From Holophagales bacterium (lineage in GTDB: Bacteria; Acidobacteriota; Holophagae; Holophagales; Holophagaceae): a DNA stretch of 8,221 bases. The translations under genes were made by a program, and so were the position numbers. The stretch's first letter is position 1. Each line of letters starts with the position of its first letter. This document shows positions 1-5,650 of the stretch, in pieces. The stretch covers positions 1-8,221 of the forward strand of contig JAIRRD010000089.1 of NCBI GenBank assembly GCA_031256155.1, given 5' to 3'. The notes under the pieces were generated by a model. It was not told the DNA's origin and searched no databases. It saw only the letters and a program-made list of their open reading frames with translations.

Positions 1-1997
1 TTCTTAAACTTGACCAGAGCAAAGTCAGGCTCAATACCGGTTGTATCGCAGTCCATCAGTAATCCGATGGTTCCAGTAGGCGCTAAGACTGTCACTTGCG
101 CATTTCTGTAGCCATATTCTCGACCTAGTTCTAAAGCTCTATCCCAGCTTTGACGCGCTGTTTGAACCAGTTCATGCGGGATTCCCGCCCCGTGTATCCC
201 CTGCGGTTTGATGGAGAGTGATTCATACTCGCTGTTTGGAACATTGTGCGCGGCGCGGCGATGGTTGCGGATCACGCGCAGCATGTGTTCCCTGTTGCGG
301 TTGTATCCGCGAAATGGGCCCAGTTCTTTTGCCATCTCCGCGCTGGCTGCGTATGCGTCACCTGTTAAAATAGCTGTCAGTACAGCGCACCACTGTGTAC
401 CGGCTTCGCTGTCATACGGTATGCCCAAACGCATTAACATTGCGCCGAGATTGGCGTAACCAAGCCCCAATGTTCTGAAGTCGTAGCTGAGTCTGGCAAT
501 CTGTTCGCTGGGGAACTGTGCCATCAAAACAGATATTTCCAGCACCACTGTCCAAAGGCGAATGGCGTGACGATAGCCAGCAATGTCAAAACTGCCGTTG
601 GGGTTGAGGAAAGCGCAGAGATTCATAGACGCCAAATTGCAAGCTGTGTCGTCCAGAAACATGTACTCACTGCAGGGGTTAGAGGCATTAATACGCCCAT
701 CTTCTGGACAGGTGTGCCACTCATTTATGGTTGTATCAAATTGAATTCCGGGGTCGGCACACGCCCAGGCGGCATAGTTAATGCGATCCCAGAGATCGCA
801 CGTCTTAATTGTCTTTGTGACATTGCCATTGGTTCTGCGCACTAGATCCCAGGTTCCATTGTTCTCAAGCGATTTCATGAAAGCTTCTGGAACGCGAACA
901 CTGTTGTTGGAGTTCATGCCGGAAACCGTGGCGTAAGCTTCGCTGTCCCATGCCGTATCAAATATTTTTAAGTCACGGCGAAAATCTCCCATCGCTAAGC
1001 GCTGTATGCTCTGCGTGAGAAATGGCCCGGGAACACCATCTTTTTTAGCTTTAATGAGCGCTCGGCGGAACTTTTCATTTGTCCTGGGGTTTGCGTCTTG
1101 AGTAGGGGAGCTTTCTACGGCTTCGCAGAGGGAATTCCAATGCTTCCCAACGAGCAGCGAACCTGCGGACATCATGGCAACCTTGCGCTCTTCCTGCACC
1201 TTCCAATCTACAAAACTTTCGATATCCGGGTGGTCTAAATCCAGGCACACCATTTTTGCGGCACGGCGAGTAGTTCCACCGGATTTTATAGCCCCGGCTG
1301 CCCTATCAGCAACTTGTAAAAAACTCATTAAGCCAGAACTATATCCGCCACCGGAAAGCGGCTCTTCAGCACTGCGAATTTTAGAAAAATTGGTGCCTGT
1401 GCCAGAACCATACTTGAATATCCTGGCTTCACGCTTCAAAAGATCCATAATCCCGCCATCATTGACAAGGTCATCAGAAACGCTTTGTATAAAACACGCA
1501 TGTGGCTGGGGGTGTTCGTAAGCGGATGTACTGCGTTTTATCTCGCCGGAAACTGGGTCAGCATAACTATGTCCCTGGGCTGGACCGGTGATTCCATACG
1601 CGAAGTGCAATCCGGTGTTGAACCACTGAGGGCTGTTGGGCGCACACATCTGATTGGCCAGCATATACACGAGTTCGTCATAGAAGCACTGGGCATCTTC
1701 CGATGAGTCAAAGTATCCGTGTTGTTCTCCCCAGTGCCTCCAGGCACCCGCAAGGCGATGGAAAACCTGTCTGGAATCACGCTCGCCGAGGCTGTCTGAA
1801 TTTATGCCCTTACGGCGAAAGTACTTCTGGGCAAGAATGTCCACAGCAACTTGTGACCAAGTTTCCGGCACATATACATCCTTAGCCTCAAAAACGACTG
1901 TGCCATCCAGCTTTGTTATCTTACTTGCTCGCGGTACAAAATTTAAGCTCTCAAGCGGATTGTGGCCGACAACGGTGAAATGACGTAAAAACTTCAT
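1..1997 (-). CDS. nrdJ: Adenosylcobalamin-dependent (class II) ribonucleotide reductase, N-terminal 665 residues, 3' part off the left edge
   Basis: Reduces ribonucleotides to deoxyribonucleotides in the cytoplasm, using coenzyme B12 to make the thiyl radical; no oxygen or second radical subunit is needed. I translated the frame by hand from ATG 1997 to base 1 and it is open throughout. The N-terminal segment with AQKYFRRKGI (about residues 56-65) and CAPNSPQWFNTGL (about 136-148) are typical of the long B12-dependent family. Catalytic residues are visible: Cys168 (in HACFIQSV), the N-P-C-S-E loop with Asn440, thiyl Cys442 and Glu444, and Cys453. The 11-residue gap between Cys442 and Cys453 matches, as I recall it, that of Thermotoga NrdJ. 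The phosphate-binding PTGTIG lies at 640-645. Family members can reach about 1200 residues, so roughly half may be missing. An in-frame TAA about 20 nt upstream supports the start; the ribosome site (GAGA, 5 nt away) is weak. Identity is near certain. Confidence 0.96.
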   Translation of the reverse strand, partial: MKFLRHFTVVGHNPLESLNFVPRASKITKLDGTVVFEAKDVYVPETWSQVAVDILAQKYFRRKGINSDSLGERDSRQVFHRLAGAWRHWGEQHGYFDSSEDAQCFYDELVYMLANQMCAPNSPQWFNTGLHFAYGITGPAQGHSYADPVSGEIKRSTSAYEHPQPHACFIQSVSDDLVNDGGIMDLLKREARIFKYGSGTGTNFSKIRSAEEPLSGGGYSSGLMSFLQVADRAAGAIKSGGTTRRAAKMVCLDLDHPDIESFVDWKVQEERKVAMMSAGSLLVGKHWNSLCEAVESSPTQDANPRTNEKFRRALIKAKKDGVPGPFLTQSIQRLAMGDFRRDLKIFDTAWDSEAYATVSGMNSNNSVRVPEAFMKSLENNGTWDLVRRTNGNVTKTIKTCDLWDRINYAAWACADPGIQFDTTINEWHTCPEDGRINASNPCSEYMFLDDTACNLASMNLCAFLNPNGSFDIAGYRHAIRLWTVVLEISVLMAQFPSEQIARLSYDFRTLGLGYANLGAMLMRLGIPYDSEAGTQWCAVLTAILTGDAYAASAEMAKELGPFRGYNRNREHMLRVIRNHRRAAHNVPNSEYESLSIKPQGIHGAGIPHELVQTARQSWDRALELGREYGYRNAQVTVLAPTGTIGLLMDCDTTGIEPDFALVKFK

Positions 1998-2050
1998 AAC
2001 GGTCTCGCAGGATTACTCAAAATACTAGGTCTAGGCATCAACAGGAATAT

Positions 2051-2260
2051 TTATAACGGTTCCATCTCAAAATCGCGTTCCGCAAATTTGAGATGGAAAT
2101 TTTCGGGGCAGTCACCAAGTAGCGCAAACCCTTTAAATTTCAGCCAACCTCTCAAAATGAACCTCGTCATGTCGCCAGACTTCATTCCATGTGAAATGGC
2201 ACATTCCACACTCAGCATGGAGCTATTGTAATGATAGTCTAAAACGCCTGACTTCGTCAT
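2051..2260 (-). CDS. Doubtful 69-residue ORF in the nrdJ leader
   Basis: I do not recognise this product. It is a mixed hydrophilic sequence with no signal peptide, membrane segment or known motif; its C-terminus is acidic (AERDFEMEPL). For coding: an intact frame with ordinary codon use, position between the promoter candidate and nrdJ, and the same strand as nrdJ. Against: no Shine-Dalgarno sequence before the ATG, a 7-bp hairpin ending two bases before the start codon, and the last dozen codons forming one arm and loop of a 12-bp hairpin. It could be a leader peptide, a small orphan gene or a chance ORF. Confidence 0.25.
   Translation of the reverse strand: MTKSGVLDYHYNSSMLSVECAISHGMKSGDMTRFILRGWLKFKGFALLGDCPENFHLKFAERDFEMEPL
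2060..2098 (-). repeat. 12-bp perfect inverted repeat in the nrdJ leader
   Basis: Arms TTCCATCTCAAA (2060-2071) and TTTGAGATGGAA (2087-2098) pair perfectly around a 15-nt loop, which itself contains a small GCG/CGC pairing. It lies about 63 nt upstream of the nrdJ start on the transcribed strand. The bases that follow (CCGTTATAAAT) are not a U-tract, so it is not a standard terminator. A leader RNA structure is possible. Confidence 0.6.
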
Positions 2261-2262
2261 GC

Positions 2263-2290
2263 CAACTTGTGCCCATTTGAACGCAAGTTG
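2263..2290 (-). repeat. 7-bp inverted repeat just upstream of the small ORF
   Basis: CAACTTG (2263-2269) and CAAGTTG (2284-2290) face each other across 14 nt. On the minus-strand transcript this hairpin ends two bases before the ATG at 2260 and would mask that start. The arms are short enough to arise by chance. Confidence 0.35.
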
Positions 2291-2338
2291 TTATAAATGC
2301 TGTAAATTCTTTGCAACTTTCGATCTATAAATAATTCA

Positions 2339-2393
2339 ACTACAATAAACTGAATTGCTATAGCGGTTTAACTTATTGTAGTCAAACCGCTAT
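2339..2393. repeat. Two interlocking 10-bp inverted repeats over the nrdJ promoter candidate
   Basis: Repeat A is ACTACAATAA (2339-2348) with TTATTGTAGT (2373-2382). Repeat B is ATAGCGGTTT (2360-2369) with AAACCGCTAT (2384-2393). All arms are perfect. The order A-B-A'-B' interlocks, and only one base separates A' from B', too short to span a 10-bp helix. As RNA the two hairpins would therefore be alternatives rather than a full pseudoknot. As DNA they are dyads across the -35 and -10 boxes. Confidence 0.65.
2357..2385 (-). promoter_or_regulatory. Candidate sigma70-type promoter for nrdJ
   Basis: On the minus strand TTGACT (2385-2380) is followed after exactly 17 nt by TATAGC (2362-2357). These match the -35 consensus at 5 of 6 positions and the -10 at 4 of 6. 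Transcription would start near 2350, giving a leader of about 350 nt before nrdJ. Two inverted repeats overlap both boxes, which fits control by a DNA-binding protein, but no known operator consensus is recognised. Confidence 0.5.
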
Positions 2394-2419
2394 GCCGGGA
2401 TTCGCCTGCGAATCACGGC
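2394..2419. repeat. Imperfect hairpin, 4 + 6 bp stem with one internal mismatch
   Basis: GCCG (2394-2397) pairs with CGGC (2416-2419). After one mismatch, GATTCG (2399-2404) pairs with CGAATC (2409-2414) around the four-base loop CCTG. It starts at the base immediately after the preceding repeat ends, so the structures are contiguous. Confidence 0.55.
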
Positions 2420-2422
2420 CGC

Positions 2423-2463
2423 TCATAGTCCATAGGCGAGCCAAGCTCGCCTATGGACTATGA
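2423..2463. repeat. 19-bp perfect inverted repeat, 3-nt spacer
   Basis: Arms 2423-2441 and 2445-2463 are perfectly complementary; the outer end reads TCATAGTCC and the spacer is CAA. Past a two-base bulge the stem can extend with CGCT/AGCG out to about 2420-2468. There is no U-tract on either side, so it is not a standard intrinsic terminator. A perfect stem of this length is very unlikely by chance in a gap of this size. Confidence 0.85.
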
Positions 2464-2505
2464 AAGCGAAAATTGCTATATAGGACGCAGCCTCGCGCAT
2501 CCGTG

Positions 2506-2548
2506 CGTTTTACTTGTGGAGCATTCGTTATGCTCCACAAGTAAAACG
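2506..2548. repeat. 19-bp perfect inverted repeat just after the DUF3187 stop codon
   Basis: Arms 2506-2524 and 2530-2548 pair perfectly around a 5-nt loop (TCGTT on the plus strand). The outer end is CGTTTTACTTG and the inner end GGAGCAT. On the minus-strand transcript it begins 12 nt after the TAG of the DUF3187 gene, where a terminator or 3'-end stabiliser would be expected. The bases that follow (CACGGATG) are not U-rich, so if it ends transcription it does so without a U-tract. Confidence 0.85.
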
Positions 2549-2560
2549 AGTATAATTGAT

Positions 2561-3625
2561 CTAAAACTTTTTTATTACAAACACTGTCAAATCAGGGCTT
2601 GTGTAAGTTCCGGCCTCTTCCGACAGCCCTATCTTCCACTTTGGGAAACGCATGTGGCTGAATGTCCAGTGCTGCTGCCAGCCGGATCTGTCTATCCTTG
2701 GTACGCTGACTGAATAGGGGCTTTCGGTGTAGCCAATGGTTATATCTAAACCAAGTCCACTCCAAAATCCGTGCCCGCATCCCTGGCAGGCTGCGCCGAC
2801 CCAAGCCCTCTTTTGTGTGCGGTGTTCCAAAACCAAGCTGTATGGATTTATATCGCTGATTCCCAAAAAGGCATACTCAAGCTGAGTATGAAAACGGAAA
2901 TATCCCCAGGACTTCCAAAGGGCCGCGCCCACAAGCTCATCCCATCCGCCGCTGCCGGAAAAATCTCTCCTTGAGCCGGTAGGAGCTTGAAGAGACACCC
3001 CCAAGCGACCTCCAGACTCCTGATTTCCAAATGGGCACAGAACGGCCAGGTCTGTATCCATAAAACAGATGCGATTGTTGATTAATTGGGCCACTAAATG
3101 TCCATCCCGCATGAGCGTATAGTCCAGGCGGAACTTAGGGGCATATTGGCGTCCGCCTTGAGGGGTGCCAAGTAGCGTGTGCCATGAAGCAAAGAGTTGA
3201 TCCGCACATCCCCCGCTGCGCCATATTCCGCGCAAACGAAGGTTAAAAACCAGCGGGCCAAACTCTTGGGCTAAGTCCACGGTCAAGCCCCAGTCTTCGC
3301 CGTCAAAACGCGCAAAAGTGCGCCCGTTATCGGCAAACTCAAAATCAGGTCGTAAAAACTGATTTGCCACTTCCATGGTTACAGTTGATCTGCCGTCCGG
3401 CAGCGGATCTGGAAATATTGAGAGCAGCGGATGCCGGTTTGGCCTTGGGGTTTCCTGTGGAGAAAACAACCTGAGCAACGATTTGGTTGATGTTTTAGCG
3501 ATATTTAAATGTTGCTTTGGCATCCCCGGCTGTTCTTCTGCTGAAAGCAGGCTGTAGATGAGCAGAGGGCAAAAAATCAATGCTGTAATTTTGTTAATCA
3601 ATATCAAAACCGGCTCATTTCTCAT
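2561..3625 (-). CDS. DUF3187-family outer-membrane beta-barrel protein
   Basis: The product is 354 residues with a probable signal peptide: hydrophobic core ITALIFCPLLIYSLLSA and likely cleavage after Ala29. Recognisable DUF3187 landmarks are HPLLSIFPDPLPDG (about 65-78), RFDGED (106-111), the LFASWHTLLGTPQGGR block (about 144-159, where related proteins have a FHDLFGLPNGGR-like sequence), and APTGSRRDFSGSGGWDE (214-230). Alternating polar and hydrophobic residues and a C-terminal Phe after TVFVIKK fit a barrel folded by the BAM machinery. The substrate or role of this family is unknown to me. The start at 3625 is chosen because it gives a standard signal peptide; starts at 3655 and 3649 are possible but put an odd polar stretch in front. 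The start overlaps the transketolase stop by 11 nt with no clear ribosome site, suggesting translational coupling. The family call comes from recalled motifs, not a search. Confidence 0.85.
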   Translation of the reverse strand: MRNEPVLILINKITALIFCPLLIYSLLSAEEQPGMPKQHLNIAKTSTKSLLRLFSPQETPRPNRHPLLSIFPDPLPDGRSTVTMEVANQFLRPDFEFADNGRTFARFDGEDWGLTVDLAQEFGPLVFNLRLRGIWRSGGCADQLFASWHTLLGTPQGGRQYAPKFRLDYTLMRDGHLVAQLINNRICFMDTDLAVLCPFGNQESGGRLGVSLQAPTGSRRDFSGSGGWDELVGAALWKSWGYFRFHTQLEYAFLGISDINPYSLVLEHRTQKRAWVGAACQGCGHGFWSGLGLDITIGYTESPYSVSVPRIDRSGWQQHWTFSHMRFPKWKIGLSEEAGTYTSPDLTVFVIKKF

Positions 3626-5591
3626 CAACGGACAGTAATCTCTTTGCATCGTCAACTAAATGTTCCGCTGTAATCCCAAATTTTTCAAAGAGGACTTCGG
3701 CGGGAGCGCTGGCACCAAAACAATCTATACCAATACTTGCCCTGGCGTACCGTTGCCAGCCCGAAGTAACGCCAGCCTCAATGCTTATTGCCGGAATATC
3801 GGCAGGAAGGACTGATTTGCGGTAGTCTGCGTCCTGAGCGTCAAAAATTTCCCAACTTGGTAAACTTACCACGCGGGTTGGAATGTTTTCTGTCTCCAAT
3901 AGTTTGCGCGCTCTGAGGGCAACATGGACTTCAGAACCGGTGGCGGCAATTATCAGGGCAGGACGGGCTGAGGCTTCTTCCAATACATAGCCGCCTTTAA
4001 TGGCATCCGCTGTTTTAGCGGCGTCTAATATCGGCAGTTCCTGCCGCGACAAAATGAGCGCAACCGGGCCGTCTTTTTTGTTGAGCGCCGCAATCCAGGC
4101 GGCGTTGGTCTCGGTTGCATCGGCGGGACGAATAACGGTTAAACCTGGAATAAGGCGCATGCTCATGATCTGCTCTATAGGCTGATGCGTAGGCCCATCT
4201 TCGCCAACACCAATGCTGTCATGGGTAAAAATGTATATCACAGACTGTTTCATCAGCGCCGCCAAGCGCACAGATGGTCGCATGTAATCACAAAAGACCA
4301 GAAAGGTTGCCCCGAATGGCCTCAGACCGCCATGAAGGCTCATGCCGTTTAGAATTGCCCCCATAGCGTGTTCGCGGATACCAAAGTGAAAATTGCGTCC
4401 AGCTTCGGTCTTGCTGAATTCGCCTGCGTCTTTCAACGTGGTGTTGTTGCTAGGAGCAAGGTCGGCGCTGCCTCCAACTAACTGTGGGATATGAGTTGCT
4501 ACAGCGTTGAGTATTCGACCGGAGGCTACGCGTGTGGCAAGTTTATCGCCTGCATTGAATGTTGGAAGCGTGGTCTGCCATGTCTGCCCTAAATCATTAC
4601 TTAAAATTCTTTCCAGTTCCTCGGCCAATTCGGGGTGGGTCTTTTGGTAGTCTTCAAACTTGGTATTCCAGGCTCTCTCCAGTTCTGCTCCGCGCGGGAC
4701 GCACATTCTATACGCCGCAAGGACATCTTCCGGCACCACAAAAGTAGCTTCCGGGTCCCATCCCAGTTCCAGCTTGGAGGCTTTTAGTTCATCCTCGCCA
4801 AGCGGTGCGCCATGCGCTGCGGCAGTATTTTGTTTATTGGGGGATGGCCATCCGATGATAGTCCGGCATGATATCAAAGTAGGTTTTCCGCAAGGAGTTT
4901 TTGCCTTTTGAAAGACGGCCATCAGCGCACCAATATCCTGTCCGTCAACTTCTAAAACTCTCCATCCCTCTGCCAGAAACCTGGCTTTTATATCCTCGCT
5001 GATTGTCAGATCGGTATTGCCCTCAATAGTAATGCGGTTATCGTCCCAGAGAACAATCAGCTTTTCCAGACCCAGATGACCAGCCAGACTGGTGGATTCC
5101 ATTGCCACGCCTTCCATCAGATCGCCATCACCGGCAAAAGCGTAAGTATGATGGTTAATAATTTCGTTATCCGAGCGATTGAACCTGTTGGCAAGCCATC
5201 GCTCGGCTATGGCCATGCCCACTGCGTTGCCAATACCCTGTCCCAGCGGCCCCGTTGTGGTTTCAACGCCAACTGTTCGGCTGCGTTCAGGGTGGCCAGG
5301 GGTCTTTGAGCCCCATTGACGGAAATCGCGAATGTCGTTTAACTCAAGCTCATAGCCGGTTAAAAACAACAGTGCATAGAGCAACATTGAAGCATGTCCG
5401 CAACTGAGGACAAAACGGTCTCTGTCAGCCCATTCAGGGTTGGCGGGGTTATGACGAAGTGCTTGAATCCATAGAGCATAACCTGCAGGTGCGAGACCCA
5501 GAGGCGCTCCCGGATGTCCCGAATTGGCCTTTTGGATTGCGTCCATGGACAGACAGCGAACCGCATCAACACAACGCTTTTCAATGCTCAT
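3615..5591 (-). CDS. tkt: Transketolase
   Basis: Thiamine-diphosphate enzyme of the non-oxidative pentose phosphate pathway, moving two-carbon units between ketoses and aldoses and supplying ribose-5-phosphate and erythrose-4-phosphate. The product is 658 residues, the usual full length. Visible in order: SGHPGAP (24-30, His26), GHAS (65-68, in place of the commoner GHGS), GPLGQGIGNAVGMA (about 114-127), the diphosphate/metal motif GDGDLMEG (154-161) ending at Asn185, AAAHG with His260, RILNAVA (359-365), FGIREHAM with catalytic Glu407 (403-410), THDSIGVGEDGPTHQ (456-470; His457, His469) and SRQELP (515-520). Pyrophosphate-binding, pyrimidine-binding and C-terminal domains are all present with no break. 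The start at 5591 matches the family N-terminus; the purine-rich GAGGGG is 12 nt upstream, rather far. A palindrome and candidate promoter precede it, and the DUF3187 gene overlaps its 3' end. Confidence 0.97.
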   Translation of the reverse strand: MSIEKRCVDAVRCLSMDAIQKANSGHPGAPLGLAPAGYALWIQALRHNPANPEWADRDRFVLSCGHASMLLYALLFLTGYELELNDIRDFRQWGSKTPGHPERSRTVGVETTTGPLGQGIGNAVGMAIAERWLANRFNRSDNEIINHHTYAFAGDGDLMEGVAMESTSLAGHLGLEKLIVLWDDNRITIEGNTDLTISEDIKARFLAEGWRVLEVDGQDIGALMAVFQKAKTPCGKPTLISCRTIIGWPSPNKQNTAAAHGAPLGEDELKASKLELGWDPEATFVVPEDVLAAYRMCVPRGAELERAWNTKFEDYQKTHPELAEELERILSNDLGQTWQTTLPTFNAGDKLATRVASGRILNAVATHIPQLVGGSADLAPSNNTTLKDAGEFSKTEAGRNFHFGIREHAMGAILNGMSLHGGLRPFGATFLVFCDYMRPSVRLAALMKQSVIYIFTHDSIGVGEDGPTHQPIEQIMSMRLIPGLTVIRPADATETNAAWIAALNKKDGPVALILSRQELPILDAAKTADAIKGGYVLEEASARPALIIAATGSEVHVALRARKLLETENIPTRVVSLPSWEIFDAQDADYRKSVLPADIPAISIEAGVTSGWQRYARASIGIDCFGASAPAEVLFEKFGITAEHLVDDAKRLLSVDEK

Positions 5592-5616
5592 AAATTCGGA
5601 CAGCCCCTCGGTAACA

Positions 5617-5645
5617 AAGATACTTGCAAAACTTAAGTTTTACAA
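5617..5645 (-). promoter_or_regulatory. Candidate promoter for the transketolase gene
   Basis: On the minus strand TTGTAA (5645-5640) is followed after exactly 17 nt by TATCTT (5622-5617); each box matches consensus at 4 of 6 positions. The predicted start near 5610 would give a very short leader. The 26-bp palindrome covers the -35 box and the whole spacer. It is a moderate candidate only; transcription could also read through from the ATPase gene. Confidence 0.35.
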
Positions 5646-5647
5646 GT
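5622..5647. repeat. 26-bp near-perfect palindrome between ATPase and transketolase genes
   Basis: Two 13-base arms (ACTTGCAAAACTT at 5622-5634, and 5635-5647) match at 12 of 13 positions with no spacer. The one mismatch (5627/5642) becomes a G-U pair in minus-strand RNA but a C-A clash in plus-strand RNA. It starts 4 bases after the ATPase stop codon. It could be an operator for the transketolase promoter or a hairpin at the end of the ATPase mRNA; no U-tract follows it. Confidence 0.7.
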
Positions 5648-5650
5648 GAT

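Larger units (their letters stand above)
2353..2480. repeat. Direct repeat AATTGCTATA, two copies 118 bp apart
   Basis: Copies lie at 2353-2362 and 2471-2480. On the minus strand both read TATAGCAATT; the first copy supplies the -10 box of the nrdJ promoter candidate. The second copy has no good -35 box 17 nt upstream. It may mark two related units in the hairpin zone or be coincidence. Confidence 0.35.
1998..2560. other. 563-bp intergenic region rich in inverted repeats, between DUF3187 gene and nrdJ
   Basis: No protein gene is convincing here. The part next to nrdJ (1998-2338) is moderately AT-rich and holds one doubtful 69-codon ORF and two hairpins. The part next to the DUF3187 gene (2339-2548) consists mostly of inverted repeats placed end to end, listed separately. 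The best minus-strand promoter lies at 2385-2357, which would give nrdJ a leader of about 350 nt. No cobalamin-riboswitch B12 box, tRNA or U-tract terminator was found. Confidence 0.8.

Noticed and set aside
208..1885. Several plus-strand and one minus-strand open frames inside nrdJ
   Set aside because: The minus-strand nrdJ frame is continuous and carries all catalytic motifs; the others are shadows.
1998..2350. Cobalamin riboswitch upstream of the B12-dependent reductase
   Set aside because: I searched the minus-strand leader for a B12-box-like GCCACTG and its surrounding structure and found none. The leader is long enough, so a covariance scan could still overturn this.
2339..2393. H-type RNA pseudoknot formed by both 10-bp repeats at once
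   Set aside because: Only one base (2383) would link the second strand of stem A to that of stem B, too short to cross a 10-bp helix. Alternative hairpins or DNA operators are more realistic.
2423..2548. CRISPR array or insertion-sequence ends
   Set aside because: The two 19-bp palindromes differ in sequence, there are no regularly spaced direct repeats, and no transposase or cas gene is present.
2549..2556. TATAAT on the plus strand as a promoter
   Set aside because: The -35 position 17 nt upstream is TTATGC, inside a hairpin arm, and no plus-strand gene follows.
2506..2575. Rho-independent terminator on the plus strand using the T-run at 2568-2573
   Set aside because: The T-run is about 20 nt past the hairpin and there is no plus-strand gene upstream to terminate.
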